Position numbers and translations under genes: made by a program
Shown here: positions 54,737-63,014 of the stretch, piece after piece
How the letters are laid out: each line of letters starts with the position of its first letter
How positions within the stretch are numbered: the first letter of the stretch is position 1
The notes under the pieces: model-generated
The model's database searches: none
What the model was told of the DNA's origin: nothing
Seen by the model: only the letters and a program-made list of their open reading frames with translations
Assembly (NCBI RefSeq): GCF_010119225.1
Contig: NZ_WNKF01000003.1
Location: 310,001-374,000, forward strand
Source of the DNA: Cyclobacterium roseum
GTDB lineage: Bacteria; Bacteroidota; Bacteroidia; Cytophagales; Cyclobacteriaceae
Direction of reading: 5' to 3'
Length of the DNA: 64,000 nt

Positions 54737-56377
54737 ATGAAAAAAATAGTTGTTCTGGGATTATTGATCCTTTCTCAAGTGGGGTTTGCCCAGGAAGAGA
54801 AATCAGGTTCTTTGCAACGACCCAAACTGGTCGTAGGGATCGTGGTGGATCAAATGCGTCAGGAATATTTTTACCGCTACCAGGACAGGTTTGTGGAAAA
54901 CGGGTTTAAGCGTCTGTTGAAAGCCGGCTTTGTGATGGAAAACGGACATTATAATTATATTCCTACCTACACCGGACCGGGACATGCCTCTGTTTACTCA
55001 GGGACTACCCCGGCCACACACGGTATTATCGGTAATAACTGGTATGTAAGGTCATTAGGGCGGTCCATCTATTGCGCCGAAGACAGTACCGTTACAGGAG
55101 TGGCTGGCACCGCTTCAAGCGGCGAGATTTCTCCCAAAAACTTATTGAGCAGTACCATTACGGACGAGCTGATATTTGCTACCGGAAAGCGGTCGAAAGT
55201 GGTTGGGATCGCCATCAAGGACCGAGGGGCGGCCTTGCCAGCCGGACACATGGGGGATGCCTACTGGTACGATGCCAAAACCGGGGAATTCATGACATCC
55301 ACCTATTACTACGATGCCTTGCCGGATTGGGCCAAGGCCTTTAACGACAGAAAATTACCTCAGAAATATTTGTCCCAAACCTGGGAACCACTATTTCCGG
55401 TAGAAACCTATGTGCAGGGGGCAGCGGATGACAATGTGTTTGAATCGCCCTTCATCGGCATGGAAACACCTACTTTTCCCTATGATCTGCCCGCTTTGAA
55501 GGAGGACAATGGAGGACTGGGCCTGATCAGCACCACTCCCTACGGCAATACCCTCACCCTGGACCTGGCCTATGCCGCTCTGGAAGGGGAGCAATTGGGG
55601 AAAAGAGGGGAGACGGACTTTCTGGCCGTAAGTTTTTCTTCTACCGATTATATCGGACACCGGTTTGGCCCCTCTTCGGTAGAGGTGGAGGACAATTACC
55701 TACGCCTGGACCGGGAATTGGCGGAATTTTTTGATTACCTGGACCGGGAGATCGGCGAGGGCGAATACCTGGTGTTTTTGACGGCAGACCATGGCGTGGC
55801 GGATGTGGTCAGTTACATGCAGAGCGAACGGGTGGCCGCAGGAAGCTTGGATACGCGCTTTGTACTGACCCAATTAAAAGGATTTACCAATCAGCAATTT
55901 GGGGAGGGAGACTGGATTTCCAATTACTCCAACGAGCAGGTATTCTTAAACCGGGAGCTGGCCAAAGAGAAAGACCTGGTGCTGGCCGACATGCAAAAGG
56001 AAGTGGCCGATTTCCTGCTGCGCTTTGACGGGATCAAGGAAACCTACACAGCGGAGGACTTGAAGCGATTGGAATACAACCATGGAAGGAAGCATTTGCT
56101 GCAGATGGGCTTCAATCACAAGGCTTCCGGGGATGTGCTGGTCATATTGGAACCGGCCTGGCTGACCAATTCCGTCCGGGGCACCACCCATGGCACCGGC
56201 TATACCTACGATACGCATGTGCCGATTGTATTTTACGGTTGGGGCGTTCCGGCCGGAAGCAGCAGCCGCTATGCCACCATCACCGATATTGCCCCTACGC
56301 TGGCCATGCTGCTAAAAACCAGGCTTCCCAATGGAGCTTCCGGTCAGCCGATCGGTGAGATTTTGGATACAAAATGA
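54737..56377 (+). CDS. pafA: PafA-type alkaline phosphatase
   Basis: A 546-residue periplasmic phosphatase of the alkaline phosphatase superfamily with signal peptide (ending VGFAQ). The N-terminal metal Asp is in VVGIVVDQMRQEY, the nucleophile Thr is in SVYSGTTPATHGIIGN, and the metal ligands DHG in TADHGVADV and HGTGYTYDTHVP. The Thr nucleophile, rather than Ser, is typical of PafA from Bacteroidota, which is calcium/zinc-dependent and releases phosphate from organic esters irrespective of phosphate status. Strongly supported. Confidence 0.93.
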   Translation: MKKIVVLGLLILSQVGFAQEEKSGSLQRPKLVVGIVVDQMRQEYFYRYQDRFVENGFKRLLKAGFVMENGHYNYIPTYTGPGHASVYSGTTPATHGIIGNNWYVRSLGRSIYCAEDSTVTGVAGTASSGEISPKNLLSSTITDELIFATGKRSKVVGIAIKDRGAALPAGHMGDAYWYDAKTGEFMTSTYYYDALPDWAKAFNDRKLPQKYLSQTWEPLFPVETYVQGAADDNVFESPFIGMETPTFPYDLPALKEDNGGLGLISTTPYGNTLTLDLAYAALEGEQLGKRGETDFLAVSFSSTDYIGHRFGPSSVEVEDNYLRLDRELAEFFDYLDREIGEGEYLVFLTADHGVADVVSYMQSERVAAGSLDTRFVLTQLKGFTNQQFGEGDWISNYSNEQVFLNRELAKEKDLVLADMQKEVADFLLRFDGIKETYTAEDLKRLEYNHGRKHLLQMGFNHKASGDVLVILEPAWLTNSVRGTTHGTGYTYDTHVPIVFYGWGVPAGSSSRYATITDIAPTLAMLLKTRLPNGASGQPIGEILDTK

Positions 56378-56545
56378 TTGGTTATAAGGGGGATTTGCTT
56401 TCGAGATTTCCTTATGGCTGAATGGGGAAAGGTCAGCACCGTTCATTATGTACGGCAGCTGGCAGGTATTTACTTACCTAAAAAATCCGACCGCTGAACG
56501 AAATCCCTCCGTATTCTAAGGTTAAAACAAGGACAAAAGGAAATT

Positions 56546-57541
56546 TTATGCGGCATATTTGAAAGTGTCTACATAGCTGGATTTTCGGTTGATTACAGCG
56601 AAAGCTCTGGCAATGATTTTATTTCTAATGATGTTGAGTGTACTCATTTTGTTTTTCCCTTCATTGACTCTTCTTTCATAATATTTCTTCATTTCTGTAT
56701 TGTATTGGATGGAGGTGCTTGCACACATCGTCAACAGTGACTTAATCCTTTTGTTGGCTAATTGGCTTGTCTTGGTTTTTCCTTTGAATGTCCCTGACTG
56801 ATTGGGGAAGGGAGCTGTACCAGCGTAACTGGCGAATTTTCTCCAAGTACTAAACCTAGAGAATCCTTCTGTCAAAATAATAAGTGTTAGAGCGGTCTGT
56901 GGACCCACTCCCTTGATTGAGTTGATCAGGTTATATTGCTCAGTCAGAAAGCTGTCTTTTTTAAGAAGCTGCTCCATTTCATTTTCAATGGTTTTGATTT
57001 GTTCATTCAAGCAGGCTATAACTGTTTCATGGGAGCTTTGATAAACTTTCATACCATTTTCAGGTATCACAGAATCATATTCTTTAAGCCGTGTTTTAAA
57101 AGCTGCTCTCTCTTTAACCAGCCTTTCCCGGTAGGACAGCAGCTTTTTTAAGCTAAGAATAGTCTGGGAGGGGAGCACAGTTGGAGTGATTTTTTCCTGC
57201 TTTTCGTAGAGATATTCTGCAATATCTTTCGAATCTGCTTTATCTGATTTTCCTCTTCTTATCCCTAAGGAACGCTTGAGCTCAAGGCCGGACATGATGT
57301 AGAATGGCAACCCGTATCTCTCAAGAAACGAAGCAATTTGTGAAGAATAGATACCGGTGGATTCGAATCCAAAAAGAAGCTCTTTGGCCAATACCAAGCC
57401 GGAGTTTTCCATGACCCATTCCACAAGCTCCAAATACCCCTTTTCGTTGTTTGAAAAGGTAGCATGAGAATGATTGATTTTAAGGTAGGCATCAAGAGTA
57501 GATTTACTTATATCGATTCCGATAATTGATTTGAAATTCAT
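56546..57541 (-). mobile_element. IS110-family transposase (DEDD)
   Basis: A 331-residue IS110 transposase. The N-terminal RuvC-like DEDD domain begins IIGIDISKSTLDAYL (Asp), with FESTGIY (Glu) and the Asp pair in SDKADSKDIAEYLY. The C-terminal Tnp2 domain has SIKGVGPQTALTLIILTEGF, the PFPNQSGTFKGK segment, and the catalytic Ser in the LLTMCASTS region. ATG 57541 is chosen over an upstream in-frame codon at 57565 as the conserved start is there. It looks intact. Its upstream non-coding end (57542-57710) folds like a bridge RNA. IS110 elements leave no or very short target duplications, so exact ends are not defined. Confidence 0.93.
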
Positions 57542-57564
57542 AACTTGACTATTAAAGTTTAACA

Positions 57565-57710
57565 AATGAGAGTTGCGGAAACTAAAACCTTTAACAGGCC
57601 TTGAAGCCTAAAATTCTAACTGGTTATTTGGCAACTCAATTAAGAATGGGGACTGATACGGAGAATAGGTCACTAACCTTGCCGCGGCGAAAGTTCACCC
57701 CATTCTTTTT
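57565..57710 (-). ncRNA. candidate IS110 bridge RNA
   Basis: The DNA upstream of the transposase start contains two consecutive long-range stems. Stem A: GAGTTGC (57570-57576) with GCAACTC (57631-57637), enclosing 54 bases that include an inner AGGC/GCCT hairpin. Stem B: AAGAATGGGG (57642-57651) with CCCCATTCTT (57698-57707), 10 perfect pairs, enclosing 46 bases. IS110-group elements encode their guide RNA in exactly this place, with two internal loops for target and donor DNA. Assignment of loops is inference. Confidence 0.55.
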
Positions 57711-57948
57711 TAATATATTAAATATTTGAATTGACTCTAAATCAGATAGATATTACATCCATTTTTCACCTAGTAATTCTATAATGCAAACCTAAAGGCC
57801 GCGGCGGAGGGCAAGGGGGATTTTTTCGATGGTTTCCACTATTCAATATACTGGTTTATTGGTAGTTACCTAAGTAAGTCCCCTTTCTCTTATGGTTTAA
57901 GCTTGTCACGACCAAAGTCGGGAGGGATTTTTTCGTTCCCAAAAACAA
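57711..57948. other. gene-free flank of the IS110 element
   Basis: AT-rich sequence with no convincing gene. A GC-rich segment near 57796-57812 (GGCCGCGGCGG) shares GCCGCGGCG with the stem B loop of the bridge-RNA candidate at 57681-57689. The element's outer boundary probably lies just beyond 57710 but no repeat defines it. Confidence 0.35.
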
Positions 57949-58176
57949 TCACTTATTAAAATCAGGGGTGGGGATTACATTATAACTCGTTGAGGAAGTC
58001 ATCGGTCGATTGCTTGGTGAGTTTTCCTTCCTTCGTTTTACTTGTATCAGGCTATTTTGCAGTTCTTCCAATGCCTTTTCTTCGCCATCTTCCGCCTTCA
58101 CATCATCCAGGGTTTTGATGAACTCCAGGAAAACTTCGAATTTATTGTCTGCGATATTGATCGTAAGCTGCTTCAT
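57949..58176 (-). CDS. small antitoxin-like protein, orphan
   Basis: A 75-residue protein beginning MKQLTINIADNKFEVFLEFIKTL, with a beta strand then helices and a charged middle (EEALEELQNSL-type). This resembles the short antitoxin-like proteins paired with RelE/ParE toxins in Bacteroidota. No toxin gene is adjacent. The C-terminal part (TSSTSYNVIPTPDFNK) looks unlike the usual ends and may be frame-divergent. ATG 58176 is preferred over 58197. It lies between the IS and the propeller genes. Confidence 0.55.
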   Translation of the reverse strand: MKQLTINIADNKFEVFLEFIKTLDDVKAEDGEEKALEELQNSLIQVKRRKENSPSNRPMTSSTSYNVIPTPDFNK

Positions 58177-58335
58177 GTTTTGATAACCAATTGCCATTTT
58201 TCACCACCCGGTTTATTGCTTTTTTTCTTTAGCTAAAGGTTTAGTGTCAGTATATGCTATTCCAATAACTGGGAATCAACGAAAAGCCACCGTTGATTCT
58301 TTAAAATAAAGGATCATTGTTAATTTTTAATTAAT

Positions 58336-58394
58336 TAGTTGTAACTGTCAGCTTTTTTTCTCAATTTAAAATCCGTTTAATCAATGTTTTAAAT
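58336..58394 (+). repeat. degenerate third copy of the peptide-locus upstream sequence
   Basis: About 60 bp upstream of the first propeller gene resembles 59770-59825 and its counterpart at 62708-62762 (TAGTTG..., a T tract, AATTTAA, and TCAATGTTTTA in the same order). The remainder of the 375-bp unit, including the palindrome and leader codons, is missing. Confidence 0.4.
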
Positions 58395-58455
58395 AAACTA
58401 AACTTGGTTTAACAAATTAAAAATAGGAATGGTAGCAACAGAAATTGTATTCTAG

Positions 58456-59556
58456 ATGTTAGTAGAGGGCTGGAATTTTGGTGTTAGGTTATTAGTACTC
58501 CTCGTTTTTGGTTTTCTTTTTTCTTGTGGAAACCCACCCGGAGAATCACAGGACACCGACTATATTATCCGCACCTTTGGTCCTGAAGATGTTCCAGCGC
58601 TGGATGCTCTTCAAGGTAAAAAACTTAACCTTACTGCCTTGTTAAATCCCAATGCTATACTTTGGACAGGGAAATACCTGGTGGTGGGGGAGCGTAAAGC
58701 TTTTGACTACCACCTCCACGTTATCGATCCTGACAGCGAAACGCTAATCAAAACAACGGGAAAAGATGGTATGGGTCCCGGAGAAATTGTTGCCGCCTAT
58801 CAATTACAGAAAGGAAAATCGGTAGATGAATGCTGGGTTTACGACCATACCCAAAAATTGATGGCTTTGTTTGATTTAGAATCACCAGATGCCTTGTACC
58901 AAAAGGCTTTTAGGCAACCTCAAAATATGTTCTTAGCTGTTGACATGCTGTGGAAATCAGATAGTACGCTTATGTGCCAATTGGCAGATGGGGACGAAAA
59001 GTTTGTGCTATATGATACGCTAGGTAACCGGCTCTCCACTTATGGCACCTGGAGCCAAATGTTGGAGGATCGTACACCTCCTCCCAATGTGGTAAGTTCT
59101 GTTCATCAGGGGAAAACCTCCATAAGCCCAGACCATAAAAAGTACGTACAGGTAGGGCTGTTAAGAGATTATATTGAAATTCTGGACATTCCAAGCGGAA
59201 AGATCATCTCTGTCCGTGGGCCGGAACACAAGATCCCGGAATTTGAGGTAGACTATTCTGCAGGATATCCCATGGCGCAATTCACGGATATGAGCAGATC
59301 ACATTATTATAAGGATGTTGTGGCAGGAGAAAAATACATTTATGCTCTATATTTTGGGAAGTCCATGGATGCTTACTTTCAGGAAGGTGAAACGGCCAGA
59401 GAAATCTATGTGTTCGATTATACCGGCAGTTTAGTAAAAACTTATACGCTGGACCATGCCCTGTTTTCCCTGGCAGTGGACGAGAAAAACAAGCGCTTTT
59501 TTGGTATTTCATCCGATAAGGATCCGAATGTGGTGATATTTGAATACACTGATTAG
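58456..59556 (+). CDS. six-bladed beta-propeller lipoprotein (TolB-like), paralogue 1
   Basis: A 366-residue lipoprotein: lipobox FLFSC (Cys 23), then a propeller-like body with repeated short strand motifs. It carries the family signature KDGMGPGEIVAAYQL, with later segments SDSTLMCQLADGDEKFVLYD, LRDYIEILDIPSGKIISV and a closing blade LAVDEKNKRFFGISSD. This is the TolB-like/6-bladed propeller family of Bacteroidota that occurs beside NVEALA peptides. It is clearly homologous along its length to the gene at 63128 and more distantly to 60270. No peptide gene survives directly upstream. Predicted outer-membrane/periplasmic lipoprotein; function unknown. Confidence 0.8.
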   Translation: MLVEGWNFGVRLLVLLVFGFLFSCGNPPGESQDTDYIIRTFGPEDVPALDALQGKKLNLTALLNPNAILWTGKYLVVGERKAFDYHLHVIDPDSETLIKTTGKDGMGPGEIVAAYQLQKGKSVDECWVYDHTQKLMALFDLESPDALYQKAFRQPQNMFLAVDMLWKSDSTLMCQLADGDEKFVLYDTLGNRLSTYGTWSQMLEDRTPPPNVVSSVHQGKTSISPDHKKYVQVGLLRDYIEILDIPSGKIISVRGPEHKIPEFEVDYSAGYPMAQFTDMSRSHYYKDVVAGEKYIYALYFGKSMDAYFQEGETAREIYVFDYTGSLVKTYTLDHALFSLAVDEKNKRFFGISSDKDPNVVIFEYTD

Positions 59557-59704
59557 TAGTAAATGCGGCTTTGTTTTCCCTTAAATTTAAGCCAAACAAG
59601 TAAGCTGTTTGGATGAGGGGTATTTTGAAGCAATTTTCCAATAGGAAAGCCAATTCAACTGTCAGGGTAACTGGTTAACGCATAAGATTTCCTATGCTGA
59701 AACG

Positions 59705-60080
59705 TAAATCCCCCAGTATACGATTTAAAACAGATTATTTGTAATTTATTTTATATTTTTTTAAAAGAATAGTTGCAGGTATCGTTTTTTTTTATCAATT
59801 TAAGTGCCATTAAATCAATGTTTTACCTGATGTTCACAAACCTGTCAGGTTTTATCGGCTTGTAATCAGTTAATTACCGGATTGTATGGCAGATTTACGG
59901 TTTTCCTTGATCTCGAATAAAGATGTGAGGCAATGGATTTCCCATTAATAAAAAGAAAATGGCAGCCCTTGGGGCTGTAGCGGTTATGCTGGTGGCCGGC
60001 TGGCAGTTTGGGGTTAGTGGTACGGAAGCGCCCTTTCCGGAAAAGGACGTGGCCTTGGAGAAGGCGATTGCGGGGAGTGG
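59705..60080 (+). repeat. duplicated promoter/leader unit, copy 1
   Basis: About 376 bp matching 62640-63014 at roughly 90% identity by eye. A core from about 59838 to 59942 in the non-coding part has only two or three differences, better conserved than the coding leader. It includes the palindrome AAACCTGTCAGGTTT, the 5' leader and the leader-peptide codons. Identity stops abruptly at GGGAGTGG, where the peptide C-termini diverge. Confidence 0.85.
59838..59852. promoter_or_regulatory. palindrome AAACCTGTCAGGTTT, operator or repeat
   Basis: A 15-base inverted repeat of 7-base arms around a centre T. The second copy (62772-62786) has centre A, keeping the arms. It could bind a dimeric regulator. 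A core copy at 17676-17688 in an unrelated context favours a dispersed repeat. Confidence 0.4.
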
Positions 60081-60180
60081 TAATGGAATTTGTTGTGAAG
60101 TTGATATTATTGCAGACGTATGTTATACGCAAGTTTATCCGATTGTGCGTGATTTTTGGGGCAAGCCCTATCTTTGCTAA
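59944..60180 (+). CDS. NVEALA-like exported peptide 1, four-cysteine C-terminus
   Basis: About 78 residues. The leader reads KKKMAALGAVAVMLVAGWQFG, a positively charged start and hydrophobic stretch as in NVEALA-family proteins. A spacer follows with DVALEKAIAGSG, comparable to the LALANVEALA region. The C-terminus (about 30 residues, from ICCEVD) has four Cys and ends in Cys. The start is unclear: ATT at 59944 would give MNKKKMAAL; ATG at 59959 loses the lysines; an ATG at 59933 is in another phase. A terminator-like hairpin follows and then propeller gene 2. Confidence 0.65.
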   Translation: MNKKKMAALGAVAVMLVAGWQFGVSGTEAPFPEKDVALEKAIAGSGNGICCEVDIIADVCYTQVYPIVRDFWGKPYLC

Positions 60181-60195
60181 CCTTTCTGGTTTTAC

Positions 60196-60230
60196 AATCA
60201 CCGGAACGACAAGTTTGCGTTCCGGTGATT
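60196..60230 (+). terminator. 13-bp perfect hairpin between peptide 1 and propeller 2
   Basis: AATCACCGGAACG (60196-60208) and CGTTCCGGTGATT (60218-60230) pair completely around a 9-base loop and lead into TAATTATAAT. The lack of a clean T run means partial termination or an RNA-stabilising structure are possible; it may separate high peptide from low propeller expression. Confidence 0.55.
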
Positions 60231-60269
60231 TAATTATAATTAAGTATTTTGATAGATAAAAATTGTAGA

Positions 60270-61328
60270 ATGATTACAAATAGATTGTTGAAATATTTAT
60301 CCTATTCCGGGTTGATGTTTTTTTTATCCTGTTCTGATAACCCCAAAGGGGATAGTTTTAATGATTATTTTTCTGAAACTGAGTTAATAGAAATCCAAGG
60401 TAAGGAGGTTCCACTTAGAGTGCAGGGAAATCCTTTAAGTTATATGTTCAATATGGCCTTTTTCGATAGTCTAATATTAGTCAATGAATTTCCAGACAAT
60501 GAATATACTTATAAATTAATTGATTTAAGAAATAATACGGTGAGCCCGTTTGGAAAAAAAGGTGAGGGACCCAATGAACTTTTGACTGATGCCTTTTCTT
60601 TTTCCTTTGACCACAATACATCCAGGCTTTTCCTCACGGACAATATCCATTACTATGTACATGATGTTAGAAATTTAAAGAAGAATGTGTATGACCCGAT
60701 AGAAAAATTCACTATTGACCAAAAGGAAACAAGGTTTGTTTCAAGTACAGTTCATGTAGACGGTTATATTGTAGGTAGTATGTATCATAAAAGGTTTTGT
60801 GCATATAATATTGAGCGTGAAAAATTCATTGAAAAAGAAGAATATGAGGGAGGTCCATCAATGGCACTTGCAAATCAAGCTTTCTACATGAATCATCCAA
60901 CCGGAAGAAAGGTAGTTTATTGTATGAGTAGGGTTCCTGAATTTGGAATTATAGAAATCAAGGGTGGAGATTTGTCGATAAATAAATTTTCATGGGGAAA
61001 GACAAAGCTTGGTGTTCAACATGGTGAAGGAACCATGGCTGTGTTAGATAATGATGAGGCCAAGTTTGAGTTTATGTCAGTTGCAACTTCTGAAGATCAT
61101 ATATATATATTATACAGTGGAAAAAAGCCCGCTAGTAATACAAGGGATGACCGTGTAAGTGCTGCATTGACAAATATAATCTATGTTTTGGATTGGAATG
61201 GAAATCCTTTAAAAAGGTATCAAATTGATAAATATTTGAGATCAATAGCTATTGATGGCAAAACCAACACTTTATACGGTTCATCTTACGAAGAAAATCC
61301 TTCCCTTATTTCCTATAAATTGAAATAA
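60270..61328 (+). CDS. six-bladed beta-propeller lipoprotein (TolB-like), paralogue 2
   Basis: A 352-residue lipoprotein: lipobox FFLSC (Cys 20), signature loop FGKKGEGPNELLTDAFSF, and a body of repeated strands ending KTNTLYGSSYEENPSLISYK. It shows only distant similarity to paralogues 1 and 3. ATG 60270 is chosen; an in-frame TTG at 60249 precedes it. The gene is notably AT-rich, consistent with transfer or relaxed composition. It follows peptide 1 by 89 bp and precedes the Cys-less thioredoxin-fold gene by 5 bp. Confidence 0.78.
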   Translation: MITNRLLKYLSYSGLMFFLSCSDNPKGDSFNDYFSETELIEIQGKEVPLRVQGNPLSYMFNMAFFDSLILVNEFPDNEYTYKLIDLRNNTVSPFGKKGEGPNELLTDAFSFSFDHNTSRLFLTDNIHYYVHDVRNLKKNVYDPIEKFTIDQKETRFVSSTVHVDGYIVGSMYHKRFCAYNIEREKFIEKEEYEGGPSMALANQAFYMNHPTGRKVVYCMSRVPEFGIIEIKGGDLSINKFSWGKTKLGVQHGEGTMAVLDNDEAKFEFMSVATSEDHIYILYSGKKPASNTRDDRVSAALTNIIYVLDWNGNPLKRYQIDKYLRSIAIDGKTNTLYGSSYEENPSLISYKLK

Positions 61329-61333
61329 ATGAA

Positions 61334-62053
61334 ATGAAATATATTTATTATATATGTATTATCTGGTTTTCCTTTTCCCATTTTGCAATTTCCCAGGGTT
61401 TGGATTCAAATAGCACTTTTATTTTGCCTCGAAATGATGCTAAAATCCATAATGATTCAGATATCGATCCTTTAATTAAGCGGCTAAAATTGGTTACTAT
61501 AGTTGATAGTAGATCCTGGTCAATTGATAGAGAAATGGAGGTTTGGAAAGCTATTATGGGAAGTGTAGACCTGGAGCATATCGGGTTTGTTTTTTTAGTA
61601 CAACCGCTAGAGAAAATCGATGTATTTAAGAAATATTGGTTTGAACAGAAAAAGATGGATTATCCTTTTTATTATGACGAGGGAAATAAACTATTTGAGT
61701 CTAATCGCTTTTCGGAGGAAAAATCGAGGCAAACGATATTGATAGATGAAGACGACTCAGTAGTATTAGTTGGGGGTAGTCCAATAAGAACAGATCCTTT
61801 TAACTTATATCGAAGTACCTTGCATCATTTAACATCAGAAATGGGAATAAAGAGGGCAGTACGAGGTGTAATCGTAGAAGAGAAGGATGGCATTGTAAAA
61901 TCATTTTATAGTTCAGATCCTGTATATGTGACCGAAGAGGGTGGGGTGCTACCAGCTAAACGGGCAAAAGAATTTATTATATCCAAAAAATTTATTCCCC
62001 AAAGTTCTCCACTTACGGACACTGTTCTATTAATAAAAAGAAACTTTCGATAA
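61334..62053 (+). CDS. exported thioredoxin-fold-like protein without redox cysteines
   Basis: A 239-residue exported protein with signal peptide (1-20, ending FAISQG). The body has a thioredoxin-like order: strand LKLVTIVD, helix, strand HIGFVFLVQPL, helix, then DEGNKLFESNRF and strand RQTILIDEDDSVVLVGG. Where a CxxC would sit, DSRSWS is found, so it is not a thiol redox enzyme. It starts 5 bp after propeller 2 and is probably translated with it. Such fold relatives may bind rather than reduce substrate. Family call is tentative. Confidence 0.5.
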   Translation: MKYIYYICIIWFSFSHFAISQGLDSNSTFILPRNDAKIHNDSDIDPLIKRLKLVTIVDSRSWSIDREMEVWKAIMGSVDLEHIGFVFLVQPLEKIDVFKKYWFEQKKMDYPFYYDEGNKLFESNRFSEEKSRQTILIDEDDSVVLVGGSPIRTDPFNLYRSTLHHLTSEMGIKRAVRGVIVEEKDGIVKSFYSSDPVYVTEEGGVLPAKRAKEFIISKKFIPQSSPLTDTVLLIKRNFR

Positions 62054-62123
62054 ATATTTTAATCTTATAGTTTTGAAGTTCAAGGAGAACGTTCACTGAC
62101 TTTCAATAGATTTTGAAATCTGG

Positions 62124-62462
62124 CTATTGTTCATTAAGTCGATAAACCTGTAGTGTTCGATAGTTCTTAACTATTACGGCAAAATCTTTTGGTTGATTAT
62201 AAGGATAATCATTTTGCATGTATTTCTGGTACTCTTCATTGGAACGAAAAGTAAACAGGCTAAAGAAAAATTCAGCATCTTTCAAATCGTTCACAAATCC
62301 CAGCCTTTCGGCATCCTGTTTTGAAAAGACCATCGTATTGATTCTTCCTACAAAATCCCGACTATAAATTTTAAGGGATTTTTCAGGATAGCGTTGCAAT
62401 AATCGTGATAAACCTTCCTTGTAAGAAACTCCGTAATAGTCCCTTTGAGTGGTTACAATTCT
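62124..62462 (-). pseudogene. 3' remnant of a glycosyltransferase family 39 (PMT/ArnT-like) gene
   Basis: A reading frame of about 112 codons with no start at its beginning; a TAA closes it at 62463-62465. The protein starts RIVTTQRDYYGVSYKEGL and ends DFAVIVKNYRTLQVYRLNEQ, resembling the soluble C-terminus of Bacteroidota GT39-type membrane glycosyltransferases (DYWGLSYREGLE..., then a tyrosine-rich end). The membrane part is missing. It is inserted, in opposite orientation, between the Cys-less thioredoxin-like gene and peptide 2. Confidence 0.6.
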
Positions 62463-62639
62463 TTACAGAAAACAGCAGATAAATGCAGGCCAGAAAATAT
62501 AAGGAGCTCACCTAAATTAAAAAATATTTAGGTTTGATGCATTAGCCTGAAGTTCAGTACTACCCCCGTTACATCTTCCCTTACCGACTGAAGGTTAGCT
62601 GAACTTGAAGTGTTTAGTAAAAAGTTTGATTTCTTAACC

Positions 62640-63014
62640 TAAATCCCCAGTATGCGCTTTAAAACAGATTACTTGTAATTTTCTTTATATTTTTTTAAAA
62701 GAATAGTTGCAGCTCTCGGGTTTTTTTATCATTTTAAGTGACATTCAATCAATGTTTTATCTGACGTTCACAAACCTGACAGGTTTTATCGGCTTGTAAT
62801 CAGTTAATTACCGGATTGTATTGCAGATTTACGGTTTTCCTTGATCTCGAATAAAGATGTGAGGCAATGGATTTACCATTAATAAAAAAAGATTGGCAGC
62901 CCTTGGGGCTGTAGCGGTAATGCTGGTGGCCGGCTGGCAGTTTGGGGTTAGTGGTACGGCAGCACCGTTTTCTGCAACCGAAGTGGCTCTGGAGAAGGCG
63001 GTTGAAGGGAGTGG
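62640..63014 (+). repeat. duplicated promoter/leader unit, copy 2
   Basis: Second copy of the unit at 59705-60080. Both copies keep the palindrome, the purine-rich stretch AAGATGTGAGG, the ATG-GAT start-like codons and the leader. Sequence preceding 62640 is unrelated to that before 59705, so the boundary of the duplication is sharp. Confidence 0.85.
62772..62786. promoter_or_regulatory. palindrome AAACCTGACAGGTTT, second copy
   Basis: The arms equal those at 59838-59852; the centre base is A instead of T. Confidence 0.4.

Noticed and set aside
56378-56545. Search for target-site duplication or terminal inverted repeats at the IS110 ends
   Set aside because: None was found. This is normal for IS110 and gives no boundary, so ends were not annotated.
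60008-60259. 83-codon frame overlapping peptide 1
   Set aside because: It is in another phase, Arg/Lys-rich and not conserved in the second module, where the same phase is interrupted.
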